Source: Marispirochaeta aestuarii
GTDB lineage: Bacteria > Spirochaetota > Spirochaetia > JC444 > Marispirochaetaceae
Assembly (NCBI RefSeq): GCF_002087085.1
Contig: NZ_MWQY01000008.1
Location: forward strand, 1 to 64,000
DNA: 64,000 nt
Direction: 5' to 3'
A program made the translations under genes and the position numbers. Shown here one piece after another: positions 44,056 through 53,312 of this stretch. How positions within the stretch are numbered: the first letter of the stretch is position 1; each line of letters opens with the position of its first letter. A model generated the notes under the pieces. It was not told the origin of the DNA. It worked only from the letters and a program-made list of their open reading frames with translations, and did not search any database.

Positions 44056-44607
44056 ATGGCACGGGTAGCACAAGAGATGGTAAAAAAAGCGGGAGTAGAT
44101 CTGGATCTGCTCATCAAACTGTTGGTAAAAAACGCTTCTGCCGAGCTTACAACATTCTACTACTACACAATTCTCAGGGTTAATCTTATCGGACTTGAAG
44201 GGGAGGGAATCAAGGAGATTGCAGAAACCGCCCGTATTGAGGACCGAAATCACTTCGAAGCCCTGGTACCACGGATCTATGAGCTGGGAGGAGAACTTCC
44301 GGGGGACATGAAGAAGTTTCATGATATCTCTGCCTGCCCCCCCGCGAGCCTGCCCGGGAAGGCGAATAATGCCACTGAAATTCTGAAGGTTCTGGTGGAG
44401 GCGGAGCGCTGTGCCGTCCGGGGATATACGGAAATCTGCAACATGACCGCCGGCAAGGACCACCGCACCTATGATCTTGCCCTTGCGATTCTGAACGAGG
44501 AAATAGAGCATGAATCCTGGTTCTCGGAATTCCTGGGCGAAGGGCCCTCCGGCCACTTTCTGCGGCGGGGAGATACATCGCCTTTTGTTTCGAAATTTCT
44601 AAAATAA
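44056..44607 (+). CDS. Dps-like ferritin (DPSL/thioferritin type)
   Basis: 183 residues from ATG 44056 with GGGAGG six nt upstream. Four-helix ferritin-like pattern: first-helix glutamate in NASAELTTFYYYTIL, ARIEDRNHFEAL in helix 2, VLVEAERCAVRGYTEIC in helix 3 and ILNEEIEHESWFSEFL in helix 4, giving two ExxH iron sites. Cysteines near the sites (SACPPAS, ERCAV) recall DPSL or thioferritin proteins. It would store iron and detoxify peroxide. Placement 87 bp behind the PerR-like gene supports an oxidative-stress role. Confidence 0.88.
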   Translation: MARVAQEMVKKAGVDLDLLIKLLVKNASAELTTFYYYTILRVNLIGLEGEGIKEIAETARIEDRNHFEALVPRIYELGGELPGDMKKFHDISACPPASLPGKANNATEILKVLVEAERCAVRGYTEICNMTAGKDHRTYDLALAILNEEIEHESWFSEFLGEGPSGHFLRRGDTSPFVSKFLK

Positions 44608-44621
44608 GCCATGCATCCGGA

Positions 44622-44662
44622 GCCCGGAGCAGCAGAAGGGAATTCTCTGCTCCGGGCCCTTT
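44622..44662 (+). terminator. Hairpin after the Dps-like gene, terminator-like
   Basis: An 11-pair stem GCCCGGAGCAG/CTGCTCCGGGC with four inner pairs (AGAA/TTCT) beyond a bulged C. Only CCTTTC follows, so termination may be partial. Confidence 0.45.
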
Positions 44663-44731
44663 CAGGGCAGCTTGCAAATCTACCTGTATAGTGTAAAATA
44701 CCATGAAATATTCCTTGATCAGTGGAGGTCC

Positions 44732-46015
44732 GTGCTGGAACGGGAGGAAAAGCGTCTCTATGGACTTATGTACATTCTGCTGGCTGGATTCTTCCTCGCC
44801 GGGCTTTTTACTCAAGGTCCGGCCTCAGTCGGCGCCGGGCTGCTTAAGATACAGGTACACCCGGCACGCCTTTTAAACGATTTTACCCTGGTGGGCGGGG
44901 AAGGCGCCGCCCTGGTGAATGCTGCCGTTATCGCAGCCCTTGGACTGCTGCTGGTCCGAATAAACCGGGTCCGGCTTTCCGGCCCCACCCTGTCGGCTGT
45001 TTTTACCATTTTCGGATTCGGGCTCTTCGGTAAAACCGTCTTCAATATTTTACCCATCGTAATCGGTGTGGTCATCTCAGCGCGTATCGCCGGAAAAAGT
45101 TTCAGGGAGTACATCCTGATGGCCCTCTTCGGTACGACCCTGGGTCCCCTGGTGACCAGCCTGGGTTTCGAAACCGGCCTGCCCCTGCTTCCGGCCATGG
45201 CCGTAGCTGTGGCTGGCGGTATCACCGTGGGGATCCTGCTTCCCCCTGTCGCCATGATCATGCTTCGCATGCACCAGGGTTTCAGCCTCTACAATATCGG
45301 ACTTACCGGCGGGTTTATCGCAATATTCGGTGCCGCTGTCCTTACAGCCTCCGGCAGGGCTCTGAATACTTCCCTGGTCTGGAACTCCGCGCCTTCCGGA
45401 CTGCTGATCTATCTGGTTCCCGTAACCTCCGCTGTTTTACTGATTTTCGGACTCCTGGGGAAGGCTAAACAAAACCTCGGGGATTTTATAAAGATTCTGA
45501 CCCTCCCCGGACGTCTGCCGTCGGATTTTATGAGTTCCACCTCCATAAGTGGCAGCCTGATAAATATGGGTATAATCGGTCTGCTGACCTGGAGCTATGT
45601 ACTGCTGGTAGGAGGCGATGTGAACGGTCCGGTTCTGGGAGGGATATTTACCGCCCTGGGCTTTGCCGCCTTCGGAAAGCATCCGAAAAACAGCTGGCCC
45701 CTTGTCGCCGGGGTAGTCGCAGCCTGCCTTGTATTCGGTAAGGACCTGGCCGCCCCCGGACCTCTTCTGGCAGCCCTCTTCTGCCTGACCCTGGCCCCTG
45801 TGGCAGGCGAATTCGGCTGGATGGCAGGTGTTATCGCCGGTTTCCTGCACCTGGTCATGGTGGAAAGAACCGGGGCCTGGCATCTCGGGATCAATCTCTA
45901 CAACAACGGCTTCGCCGGCGGTCTGACAGCGACCCTGATGGTTGCGGTGATCGAGTGGTTCAGAACCAGCCGCGAGAACAGCAGGACAGAACCGTCCTAC
46001 AGAAGGAGAAGATAA
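44732..46015 (+). CDS. DUF1576 polytopic membrane protein
   Basis: About 427 residues from GTG 44732; the frame is open to TTG 44672, and ATG 44768 is another option, so the start is uncertain. About eleven hydrophobic helices, with internal similarity between the halves (FTIFGFGLFGKTVFN near residue 100; FTALGFAAFGKHPKN near residue 305). The length, helix count and 'FG(K/R)' turns match DUF1576. Function is unknown; the repeated halves suggest a channel or transporter. The next gene starts three bases later, and a sensor kinase follows. Confidence 0.82.
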   Translation: MLEREEKRLYGLMYILLAGFFLAGLFTQGPASVGAGLLKIQVHPARLLNDFTLVGGEGAALVNAAVIAALGLLLVRINRVRLSGPTLSAVFTIFGFGLFGKTVFNILPIVIGVVISARIAGKSFREYILMALFGTTLGPLVTSLGFETGLPLLPAMAVAVAGGITVGILLPPVAMIMLRMHQGFSLYNIGLTGGFIAIFGAAVLTASGRALNTSLVWNSAPSGLLIYLVPVTSAVLLIFGLLGKAKQNLGDFIKILTLPGRLPSDFMSSTSISGSLINMGIIGLLTWSYVLLVGGDVNGPVLGGIFTALGFAAFGKHPKNSWPLVAGVVAACLVFGKDLAAPGPLLAALFCLTLAPVAGEFGWMAGVIAGFLHLVMVERTGAWHLGINLYNNGFAGGLTATLMVAVIEWFRTSRENSRTEPSYRRRR

Positions 46016-46018
46016 GCA

Positions 46019-46408
46019 ATGAAACACAAGCGCACCGAGTTCATCCTGCATCTTATAAGCGAGGTTGCCCATTTTGTCCTGGACGCCGATCCCTCCAGAA
46101 TGGTCATATCCCTCCATCAGGAAAAAGACGGTCTGCATCTGGCGATCTTTGATGACCGGACCCGGAATGCGGAGGAACTCCAATCCATACGGAAGTCCCT
46201 GGAGCACCAGGAACGGCCTGAACTGGCCGGGTATTACGGTTCCATGGCAGGATACGATATGCTTGGAGAGGCACGCCTGGATCTGGTAGGCTGGCAGATA
46301 AAAGCCGCCACCGTCAGCGATACCGGCAGCGGAACCCAGATCGATCTATGGCTGGGGGGCGATCGTTTTGATCCGGAAAAGTTCACCCTGGGAAACACTA
46401 AGCAGTAA
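46019..46408 (+). CDS. Small protein resembling a degenerate kinase-type ATPase domain
   Basis: 129 residues, soluble. The order of elements resembles a shrunken HATPase fold: a first helix (HLISEVAHFVLDADP), a strand with DGLHLAIFDD where the G1 box 'DxGxG' would be, a loop with YYGSMAGYDMLGEARLDLVG, and a closing GSGTQIDLWLG. The N-box asparagine and the G1 glycines are missing, so ATP hydrolysis is unlikely. It lies three bases after the DUF1576 gene and 31 before a kinase gene. I infer an accessory role, possibly binding one of those neighbours. No family name is assigned. Confidence 0.7.
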   Translation: MKHKRTEFILHLISEVAHFVLDADPSRMVISLHQEKDGLHLAIFDDRTRNAEELQSIRKSLEHQERPELAGYYGSMAGYDMLGEARLDLVGWQIKAATVSDTGSGTQIDLWLGGDRFDPEKFTLGNTKQ

Positions 46409-46439
46409 TCAGGCACGGCTTTGAGTTGTAGAGAATCTT

Positions 46440-48164
46440 ATGTTGAAAAAGTTCCATTTCTCGTCCTTTAAGACCCTGTTCTCCGTAATCGTGGTCCTCT
46501 CCCTGGTACCTGCCCTGGTGATTATAATATGGACCGGAGTTGAACACGGTTCCTCCCTGGAAGAATCCGTCAGGGATGAGGCCTTTCGGCAGGTGGAAAC
46601 CCTGTCCATGGTTCAGAGAGTCATTTCCCAGTCCGTTTATCAGACCCTGATGACCCTGTCGATTCTGCCATCCTTTACCGACGGAGATTACGAAACCCAG
46701 AACATGGTCATCGGCGATCTGCTCAAGAAGAATCCGGAGTTTGTTAATATCTCCACCGTGGACACACGGGGCAGAGTCAGGGCCTCCGCTTCCCCGAATC
46801 TGGAAACCGGAATCGACCTCTCCCAGCGGCGACATATCAGGGAAGCCCTTGCGGGGAAGGGTTTTGTCGCCGGAGAGTTTATAATTGCCTACGTGGACCA
46901 GGAGCAATCCTTTCCCTTTGCCCTGCCCCTGAGGAGCAGAGAGGGAGAAATCATCGGGGTGCTTAACGCCGTTTACCGGCTGAGTGTCTACCGGACCATC
47001 TTTGACCGTCTCGAGCTGCCGGAGGAGACCATTCTCGGGATTACCGATTTCCAGGGTATCCGGATCTTTTTTCATCCAAGGAAGAAGACCAATCCGGTTG
47101 GAAAACCCATAAAGCAATCCGTCTGGCAGGGTATGCAGAACACAGCCGACTCAGGAACCCTCGTCGATACCGGGTCCGACGGTATACGGCGCTTCTATGC
47201 TTACCGGAAAATCAGGCTCTCTCCGGAGAGCGACCCCTACCTGTACATCGTACTTGGGATACCGGAAAGGAATGCGACCCGTCCCTCCCTCAGTATCCTC
47301 TACCGAAACATTATACTGATTGCGGCGGCGGCTCTGCTGAGTATCATAATATCCTCGGTACTTGGGCATATAAGCCTGGGCAGAAAACTGAAGAGCCTCA
47401 TTCTGACGGTTAAGCAGATCCGGGAAGGAGACCTCTCCGCACGCACGGGAATCGTTGATTCCGAATCCGAAGTGGGGCAGGTCGCCGAAGCCATCGATAA
47501 CATGGCCAACAGCCTTGAAGAGAGGAATTTCGAACGGGACAAGGCGGAGCGGATTCTGTCGGAGGCCCTTGCCGAGCGGGAGACCCTCCTGAAAGAGGTC
47601 CACCACCGGGTAAAAAACAACATGCAGCTGATTCTGAGCCTTCTGCACCTGGAGCAGCAGAACAGCAGCAGCATCGAGGACTTTTCCCTTCAGCTGGAAA
47701 ACAGAATAATGGCCATGTCCACGGTCCATGAAATGATGTACCAGTCCGAGACCATTGCGGAAATCAATATGGAAGATTTCCTCGAGCGCCTTGGATCCGT
47801 AACCAGGAACCTCTACGCCGGACTCGTAATCGATGTTCAGGCTGAACAGCTGGTCCTGACCCTGGAAGAGGCCGTCCCCCTGGCTCTGATCGTAAATGAG
47901 CTGCTTACCAACTGCGCAAAATACGGGAAATCTCCCGACGGGGTTGCCCGGGTAAACATTGCAATGGGTTCTGATGCGGGAAACGCGACTCTGACCGTTC
48001 GGGACCACGGACCGGGTTTTCCGGAACCCCGGGAAGAGAACAATCCCACAAATCTCGGAATGCTTCTTGTCAGCACCCTGTCGGAACAGATCGGCGGGAA
48101 GGTCTCGTTCTCATCCCGGGAGGGAGCCGTTGTAGAGCTCAGCTTTCCGCTGCAGAGAGTTTAA
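46440..48164 (+). CDS. Membrane Cache-HAMP-HisKA_2 sensor histidine kinase
   Basis: 574 residues. A transmembrane helix (about residues 15-35) and a second (about 285-307) flank a periplasmic dCache domain (FVNISTVDTRGRVRASASPNLETG; GVLNAVYRL). HAMP (IREGDLSARTG), the HisKA_2 helix with HHRVKNNMQLILSL (about residue 388) and an ATPase domain (NELLTNCAKYG; GLGMLLV-like NLGMLLVSTLSEQ) follow. It should sense a small external ligand. No receiver gene is adjacent. It is probably co-transcribed with the DUF1576 pair. Confidence 0.92.
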   Translation: MLKKFHFSSFKTLFSVIVVLSLVPALVIIIWTGVEHGSSLEESVRDEAFRQVETLSMVQRVISQSVYQTLMTLSILPSFTDGDYETQNMVIGDLLKKNPEFVNISTVDTRGRVRASASPNLETGIDLSQRRHIREALAGKGFVAGEFIIAYVDQEQSFPFALPLRSREGEIIGVLNAVYRLSVYRTIFDRLELPEETILGITDFQGIRIFFHPRKKTNPVGKPIKQSVWQGMQNTADSGTLVDTGSDGIRRFYAYRKIRLSPESDPYLYIVLGIPERNATRPSLSILYRNIILIAAAALLSIIISSVLGHISLGRKLKSLILTVKQIREGDLSARTGIVDSESEVGQVAEAIDNMANSLEERNFERDKAERILSEALAERETLLKEVHHRVKNNMQLILSLLHLEQQNSSSIEDFSLQLENRIMAMSTVHEMMYQSETIAEINMEDFLERLGSVTRNLYAGLVIDVQAEQLVLTLEEAVPLALIVNELLTNCAKYGKSPDGVARVNIAMGSDAGNATLTVRDHGPGFPEPREENNPTNLGMLLVSTLSEQIGGKVSFSSREGAVVELSFPLQRV

Positions 48165-48256
48165 GCTTTCCCCGGGGACCTGTCGCATGTTTACCTATAG
48201 CATCACCGGCAAATAACTAGTATCCTTCCTGATATCCAGTTTTCAGGAGTTCCGAG

Positions 48257-48742
48257 ATGTCTCAATGTCCATGCGGCAGCGGAAAAAGTTTTTCCGCCTG
48301 CTGTGAACCGTACCTTACCGGTGCTGCCGATGCCCCCACTGCCGAGGCGCTGATGCGTTCGCGCTATACAGCCTACACCCTCAACAAAACAGCCTATATT
48401 GAGTCGAGCCACGACCCGGAAACCAGGGATTCCCTGGATCTCGAGGCAACCGGCCGCTGGGCCGGTGAATCAGAATGGCTCGGGTTGAAGATTCTGCGAA
48501 CCGAAGCCGGCGGCAAAAAGGATGACAGGGGAATAGTCGAGTTCGAGGCCCGCTACAGGCAGAACGGGGAAGAGGTCCTGCACCACGAAGAGAGCATCTT
48601 CATCAGGCGTGGGGGCACCTGGTTCTTTCACGACGGACATAAACCTTCCCTTACGGTAGTCCGGGAGGAACCCAAGGTCGGCCGCAACGATCCCTGTCCC
48701 TGCGGCAGTGGGAAAAAATATAAAAAATGCTGCGGCAGTTAG
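48257..48742 (+). CDS. YchJ-family protein with SEC-C motifs at both ends
   Basis: 161 residues. An N-terminal [13 protein letters not shown] and a C-terminal [13 protein letters not shown] are zinc-binding SEC-C motifs of the type found at the end of SecA. Between them lies the NTF2-like YchJ middle domain ([20 protein letters not shown]). Family function is unknown; zinc binding and partner recruitment are likely. CAGGAG precedes ATG 48257. The gene is alone and converges on the next gene 25 bp away. Confidence 0.92.
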   Translation: MSQCPCGSGKSFSACCEPYLTGAADAPTAEALMRSRYTAYTLNKTAYIESSHDPETRDSLDLEATGRWAGESEWLGLKILRTEAGGKKDDRGIVEFEARYRQNGEEVLHHEESIFIRRGGTWFFHDGHKPSLTVVREEPKVGRNDPCPCGSGKKYKKCCGS

Positions 48743-48767
48743 CCTTGCAGCGGAAAGGAACTGCTCC

Positions 48768-51239
48768 CTATCTGTTCAGAAAGCTGATGTAATTTTCGAT
48801 CTCCTCAGGGATCTTTACACCGGCTTTTTCGAAGCGTTTCTTTCGCGATTCCAGACGGAGCAGCTCTTTCCGGATCCGGTTCTGATACTTTGTCTCCATG
48901 TCGGTAAACAGGGGCTTCCTGGCCATCTCTTTTCGATGCTCCTCGGGAAAGGGAGCATAGCGGTAGAAGATCTCCCTGACCGCCGGATTCATTCTCAGCC
49001 GTCCCTCGAACTCGTAGTTGACCCAGGTAAGGTAATCACTGGTAAAGCGATCCCGGTCCGACCGGGTTTTCTGAATAAACTCTCTGAGTTTTTCCTTGGC
49101 CTCCGGGGTGAGTTTGGGATTCCTCCGATAGAAATTGATATAATCGTAGTAGGCGCCGACAATTCCCCCTTCGATGGGGTCGGTCCATTTGACCCCGGCC
49201 ATGGTCTTCTGCAGTTCCCAGCGGAACTGGGCCAGCACGGTGGGGATGGCCTCATCAAGACTCTCCGTAAAGAAGAGGGGTACAAAGATCCTCCCGGGGC
49301 TCTCACGTTTTGTACCGTCCAGCTCCTGCCACATCATGGCCCGGGAGCCGCTTACGGGATACAGTACAAAATTCGGCAGAAGCTCCTTGAACACCAGATC
49401 GTTACCGAACTTGTGGTGCAGAACAACCTCCCGGTAGAACACGGAAAAATCCCGTTCCCGATAACTGTTCACCCCTTCTCCCAGGGTCTCCGGTTCAATC
49501 AGCATTCGTTCCGCGGATCCCACAAAGGCTTCACTGCACAGAAAAGGAACGGAGCGCTGTCGTGCTCCCGAAAGCAGGCCGCCGGTCTGGGAGACCACAT
49601 TATGCAGTTCAAAACGCACCCGGTCCTCCGCCGTATCCTTGTACATATAGACGGAACTCTTCTGGGCTTTGGTCATTTTCGCCTGGCGTTTCAGAACTTC
49701 CCGAAAGGATTGCCCCATCTCGGTGATGGAGGGCAGAATTTCAGACCGGTAAATTTTTTCAAGAAAATAGGGCAGGGTCATGACCGGAATCTGCTCATCC
49801 GCATAGAGTACCCGTGAATAGGCATCGTCTATAGTGGCGAGATCCTCCCGGCTCAGAAGCGTCTCATCCACAAGACCGAAATGAAGCATGATACCCGGAA
49901 TAAAGCCCTTTAAATCCGTGTCGATGATTTTTAGAAAACATTTTTCATAGAGCTGCCAGTACTGCCCGCTGAGGGTTTCCCGCAGGTCCCTGAGGCCGCT
50001 GCCGAATTTATCCTGAGCCCCTCCGAAGCTGCGCATATTCTCCCTGAAGCTTTCGGAAAAATCACTGTCCATATCCGAAAACTCCAGGATCCGGTCAAGG
50101 AGATTGGCGTACTTTGCGAGACCTGACGCCCCATCCTTCTCTCCGCTTTTAGAGGTTCTCCGGCCTTTCCCCTCGAGCTCGAGGTCCTGGTACTGTCCAA
50201 GGCTGGAATAAACCGGAAATTCCCTGGCAAGATCGACCCCCAGCAGTTTTCTGGCATCCTGACGACAACGCCAGCAGAAGCGTCCCAGGTAATGGTTGAA
50301 AATCCCGGCCTTTTCACTCTCCGCCGGCTGGCGTTCAAGGGTCTGGTCAATCCAGCCGTCCTCAAGAAAGAGTCTCCGGATAAGATCATCAATCTCCGTA
50401 ACCAGGTGAAGGTTCTCATGAACCATTGTTTCGAGGGCCTTGCTCAGAAACTGGAAAATATAGAAATTGAGGGGTTCATCCTTTTTAAAGAGGGAGATCA
50501 GAATCTCATCGGGTTTCTGGACCAGCCGCTTCAGAAAAATGAGCTGCTGATAATCGATCATGTTCTCCACAACCCGGGCGTCCTGTTCCTCGTACAGACC
50601 CATAGCCTGCTGCAGACGGCCAAGAAAGAGATTATGGTCCCAGGGATCAGGCGCCTGAAGCCCCTCGGCGGCATTTATCCTCTTCCGGAGACAGGCGGCA
50701 TATTCCGCCAGATCTGCATTCTCCCTAGTGCAGGGGAGTTCTGCCGGACCGCTGTCCTCCGGAAAATCCCCGGCCAGGGCCAGGGTATCGGCTATGGAGG
50801 CAAATTTGTGCCAGAGATACTTATAATTTTTATGCAGAAAGACCGCCGATTCTATGCGCTGGGCGAGGGCACGCAGCACCTGCAGATTCAGCGAGATTCT
50901 GGACTGGAGAAGATGGATGATTTTTTCGTGTTTAACCGGAATAATGGTGACAATACAGTCGGTAACAGCCCGAATGGAGGTCTCATAGGGACCTTCTTCC
51001 CTGATGCCGAGGATACCGAATATGGACTCCCCCTTGATCAGTCCCACCCGAATACTGCTGTCTATAAGCTCCTCAGGGTCCGGGGGCAGGTCCCCTCCAC
51101 TGCGGGAACAGGAGAGGACCTCCGCCAGACCCGAGTGAAGCATGCTCATGGCCTTGGCGGTTTCTCCCTGAAGTATCAGGATCGTCCCCGCCGCAACCTT
51201 TTTCCGTTTTATCTCTTCGCTTAAGTCAAGTCGCTCCAT
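48768..51239 (-). CDS. Large protein with a degenerate cyclic-nucleotide-binding domain
   Basis: 823 residues, no membrane helix. Residues 5-145 fold like a cyclic-nucleotide-binding beta-barrel (AGTILILQGETAKAMSMLHSGLAEVL; SIFGILGI; SIRAVTDCIVTIIP). The phosphate-binding cassette lacks the usual Glu after FG, so classical cAMP binding is doubtful. The remaining 670 residues match no family I recognise: a helical middle with many charged residues, a conserved-looking block YADEQIPVMTLPYF and a lysine/arginine-rich C-terminal coil. No transmembrane, kinase or DNA-binding motif is visible. Possibly a lineage-specific regulator or cytoskeletal adaptor; not determined. Confidence 0.8.
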   Translation of the reverse strand: MERLDLSEEIKRKKVAAGTILILQGETAKAMSMLHSGLAEVLSCSRSGGDLPPDPEELIDSSIRVGLIKGESIFGILGIREEGPYETSIRAVTDCIVTIIPVKHEKIIHLLQSRISLNLQVLRALAQRIESAVFLHKNYKYLWHKFASIADTLALAGDFPEDSGPAELPCTRENADLAEYAACLRKRINAAEGLQAPDPWDHNLFLGRLQQAMGLYEEQDARVVENMIDYQQLIFLKRLVQKPDEILISLFKKDEPLNFYIFQFLSKALETMVHENLHLVTEIDDLIRRLFLEDGWIDQTLERQPAESEKAGIFNHYLGRFCWRCRQDARKLLGVDLAREFPVYSSLGQYQDLELEGKGRRTSKSGEKDGASGLAKYANLLDRILEFSDMDSDFSESFRENMRSFGGAQDKFGSGLRDLRETLSGQYWQLYEKCFLKIIDTDLKGFIPGIMLHFGLVDETLLSREDLATIDDAYSRVLYADEQIPVMTLPYFLEKIYRSEILPSITEMGQSFREVLKRQAKMTKAQKSSVYMYKDTAEDRVRFELHNVVSQTGGLLSGARQRSVPFLCSEAFVGSAERMLIEPETLGEGVNSYRERDFSVFYREVVLHHKFGNDLVFKELLPNFVLYPVSGSRAMMWQELDGTKRESPGRIFVPLFFTESLDEAIPTVLAQFRWELQKTMAGVKWTDPIEGGIVGAYYDYINFYRRNPKLTPEAKEKLREFIQKTRSDRDRFTSDYLTWVNYEFEGRLRMNPAVREIFYRYAPFPEEHRKEMARKPLFTDMETKYQNRIRKELLRLESRKKRFEKAGVKIPEEIENYISFLNR

Positions 51240-51292
51240 ATACAGCCTATGGTAGTAGGCCTTGGAAACAAATACAATAGCCGGAATGCCGC

Positions 51293-52264
51293 CTACTTAT
51301 TGAAGAGGTGACAGGCAACCTGGTGGCCCGGGGCTGCTTCGGTAATCTCCGGGTATTTCTCCTCGCAGATCGGCATCTTGTAGGGACAGCGGGGATGAAA
51401 GTGGCAGCCCGAGGGTGGATTTATCGGAGAAGGCACATCCCCCATGACTACCCGTTTTTTCTGATCCCTTTTGGCTGGATCATTTACCGGATAGGCGGCA
51501 AAAAGAGTCTTGGTGTAGGGATGCAGGGGATTGGCCATCAGCTCCACCTTATCCGCCAGTTCAACGATTTTCCCCAGGTACATAACCATGATCCGGGTGG
51601 AGATAAACTCAACCACCGAAAGGTCATGGGAGATGAACATATAGGTAAGCTTGTGTTTCTGCTGCAGGTCCAGAAGAAGGTTCAGTATCTGGGCCTGGAC
51701 GGAAACATCCAGAGCACTGACCGCTTCGTCGCAGACAATGAACTCCGGATTCAGGGCAAGGGCCCGGGCTATACCGATACGCTGACGCTGCCCGCCGGAA
51801 AACTGATGGGGAAAGCGACGCTGATGCCTGGGGTTAAGCCCCACCTCCTGCATCAGGCTCTCCACCCTTTCCTGGATCTCCGCATCGCTTCCTGTTTTAT
51901 GAATTTTATAGGGCTGTTTCAGCAGGGAGATTACCTTTTTTCGGGGATTCAGGGAGGATGAGGGGTCCTGAAAGATCATCTGCATCTTCTTCCGGTACTG
52001 CTTCATCTCCTTATGGTGAAGGGAGAATATATCCGTTCCCCGGTACAGGACATCCCCCGCGGCCTTCTCTTCAAGACGAAGAATAGTCCGGCCCAGGGTC
52101 GACTTGCCGCAGCCCGACTCTCCCACGACTCCCAGAACATCACCTTCGCTGATGGTCAGACTGACATCGTTTACAGCACGCAGAAGGGCCTTTTCCTGGT
52201 GCTGGCTTTTAACTTCAAAAACAGTATGCAGCCTGTCAGCATTAAGTACTGTATCGCCGCTCAT
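51293..52264 (-). CDS. oppF: Oligopeptide ABC transporter ATPase, OppF-like
   Basis: 323 residues from ATG 52264; AAGGAG lies eight nt upstream and the ATGA overlaps the oppD stop. The open frame extends to 52300 but without support. Walker A is GESGCGKST, the Q-loop MIFQDPSSSLNPR, the signature FSGGQRQR and Walker B FIVCDEAVSALD. The C-terminal cysteine-containing extension (GCHFHPRCPYKMPICEEKYPE) is the OppD/F oligopeptide-binding-ATPase tail that can hold a [4Fe-4S] cluster. It works as a pair with OppD. Confidence 0.93.
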   Translation of the reverse strand: MSGDTVLNADRLHTVFEVKSQHQEKALLRAVNDVSLTISEGDVLGVVGESGCGKSTLGRTILRLEEKAAGDVLYRGTDIFSLHHKEMKQYRKKMQMIFQDPSSSLNPRKKVISLLKQPYKIHKTGSDAEIQERVESLMQEVGLNPRHQRRFPHQFSGGQRQRIGIARALALNPEFIVCDEAVSALDVSVQAQILNLLLDLQQKHKLTYMFISHDLSVVEFISTRIMVMYLGKIVELADKVELMANPLHPYTKTLFAAYPVNDPAKRDQKKRVVMGDVPSPINPPSGCHFHPRCPYKMPICEEKYPEITEAAPGHQVACHLFNK

Positions 52265-53298
52265 TCTTTGCTCTCCTTGACTGCAGAAAGATTGTGACAC
52301 CAGGCTGAGTGATCCTCAGAAAGCCTGGTCTCGTCGGGGAACTCTTTGCCGCAGATTTCCGTGGCATAACGGCAGCGGTTCATGAAGGGACAGCCTTCAC
52401 CGATGCTCAGAAGATCCGGAACCGTCCCGGGGATCGCCTCCAGTCGTACAGCACCGCGGTACTTTTCGTTGGAGGGAAGGGAGTTCATAAGTCCCAGGGT
52501 ATAGGGGTGGCTGGGCTCCCGGAAAAGGGAGAATACGTCTCCTTCCTCGACCTTGCGCCCGGCGTACATTACCACCACATGGTCCGCGGTCTCGGCGACG
52601 ACACCCATATCGTGGGTTATCAGCAGCAGGGACATGCCGATACGCTGCTGCAGGGAGACCATAAGATCCAGTATCTGGGCCTGAATGGTGACATCCAGGG
52701 CCGTTGTAGGCTCATCGGCAATCATCAGACCAGGATCGGGACTGGCAAGGGCCATGGCAATCATCGCCCGCTGCCGCATGCCCCCGGAAAGCTGGTGAGG
52801 ATAGCTCTCGGCCCGTTTCGCGGGGCTGGGAATCTTTACCAGGTTCAGGAGCTCAACCGCCCGCTCCCAGGCCTCCGCTTTACTCAAGGCATGGTGGGTC
52901 AGGAAGACATCCGCGATCTGTTTTCCCACGGAGAATACAGGGTTCAGGGAGGTCATGGGCTCCTGAAAAATCATGGAGATCTTCTCTCCCCTGATTTTCT
53001 GCATCTCCTTCTCACTCTTTTTCAGAAGGTCCTCGCCCTTGAACCAGATCTCACCGGAGACAATCTTTCCGGGAGGCACGGGCAGTAACTGATTGATGGA
53101 ATGGGCGGTAACCGATTTACCGCATCCCGACTCTCCCACCAGTGCGAGGGTCTTGCCATTGGGAATGGAAAAGGAGAGGTTTCTGACAGCCTTCACGACA
53201 CCCCGCTGGGTATAGAAGTTGACCGAAAGACCTTTGACATCGATCATGGTGTCGGCGCTGTTCTGCTTGTCCGTTTTCTGTTTTTCTGTAGTCTGCAT
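52261..53298 (-). CDS. oppD: Oligopeptide ABC transporter ATPase, OppD-like
   Basis: 345 residues from ATG 53298, 14 bases inside the oppC end; a longer open frame reads into oppC and is discarded. Walker A is GESGCGKSV, the Q-loop [14 protein letters not shown], the signature LSGGMRQR and Walker [13 protein letters not shown]. The Fe-S type tail follows ([21 protein letters not shown]). The serine-to-valine change after GKS is common in this family. It is the fourth gene of the opp operon. Confidence 0.93.
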   Translation of the reverse strand: MQTTEKQKTDKQNSADTMIDVKGLSVNFYTQRGVVKAVRNLSFSIPNGKTLALVGESGCGKSVTAHSINQLLPVPPGKIVSGEIWFKGEDLLKKSEKEMQKIRGEKISMIFQEPMTSLNPVFSVGKQIADVFLTHHALSKAEAWERAVELLNLVKIPSPAKRAESYPHQLSGGMRQRAMIAMALASPDPGLMIADEPTTALDVTIQAQILDLMVSLQQRIGMSLLLITHDMGVVAETADHVVVMYAGRKVEEGDVFSLFREPSHPYTLGLMNSLPSNEKYRGAVRLEAIPGTVPDLLSIGEGCPFMNRCRYATEICGKEFPDETRLSEDHSAWCHNLSAVKESKE

Positions 53299-53312
53299 AA
53301 TTTGTCCGTGTA

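Noticed and set aside
48708-51224. Plus-strand frames of 369 and 310 codons opposite the cyclic-nucleotide-domain protein
   Set aside because: They lie antisense to an 823-residue frame that begins with a recognisable domain, and show no signal or motif of their own.
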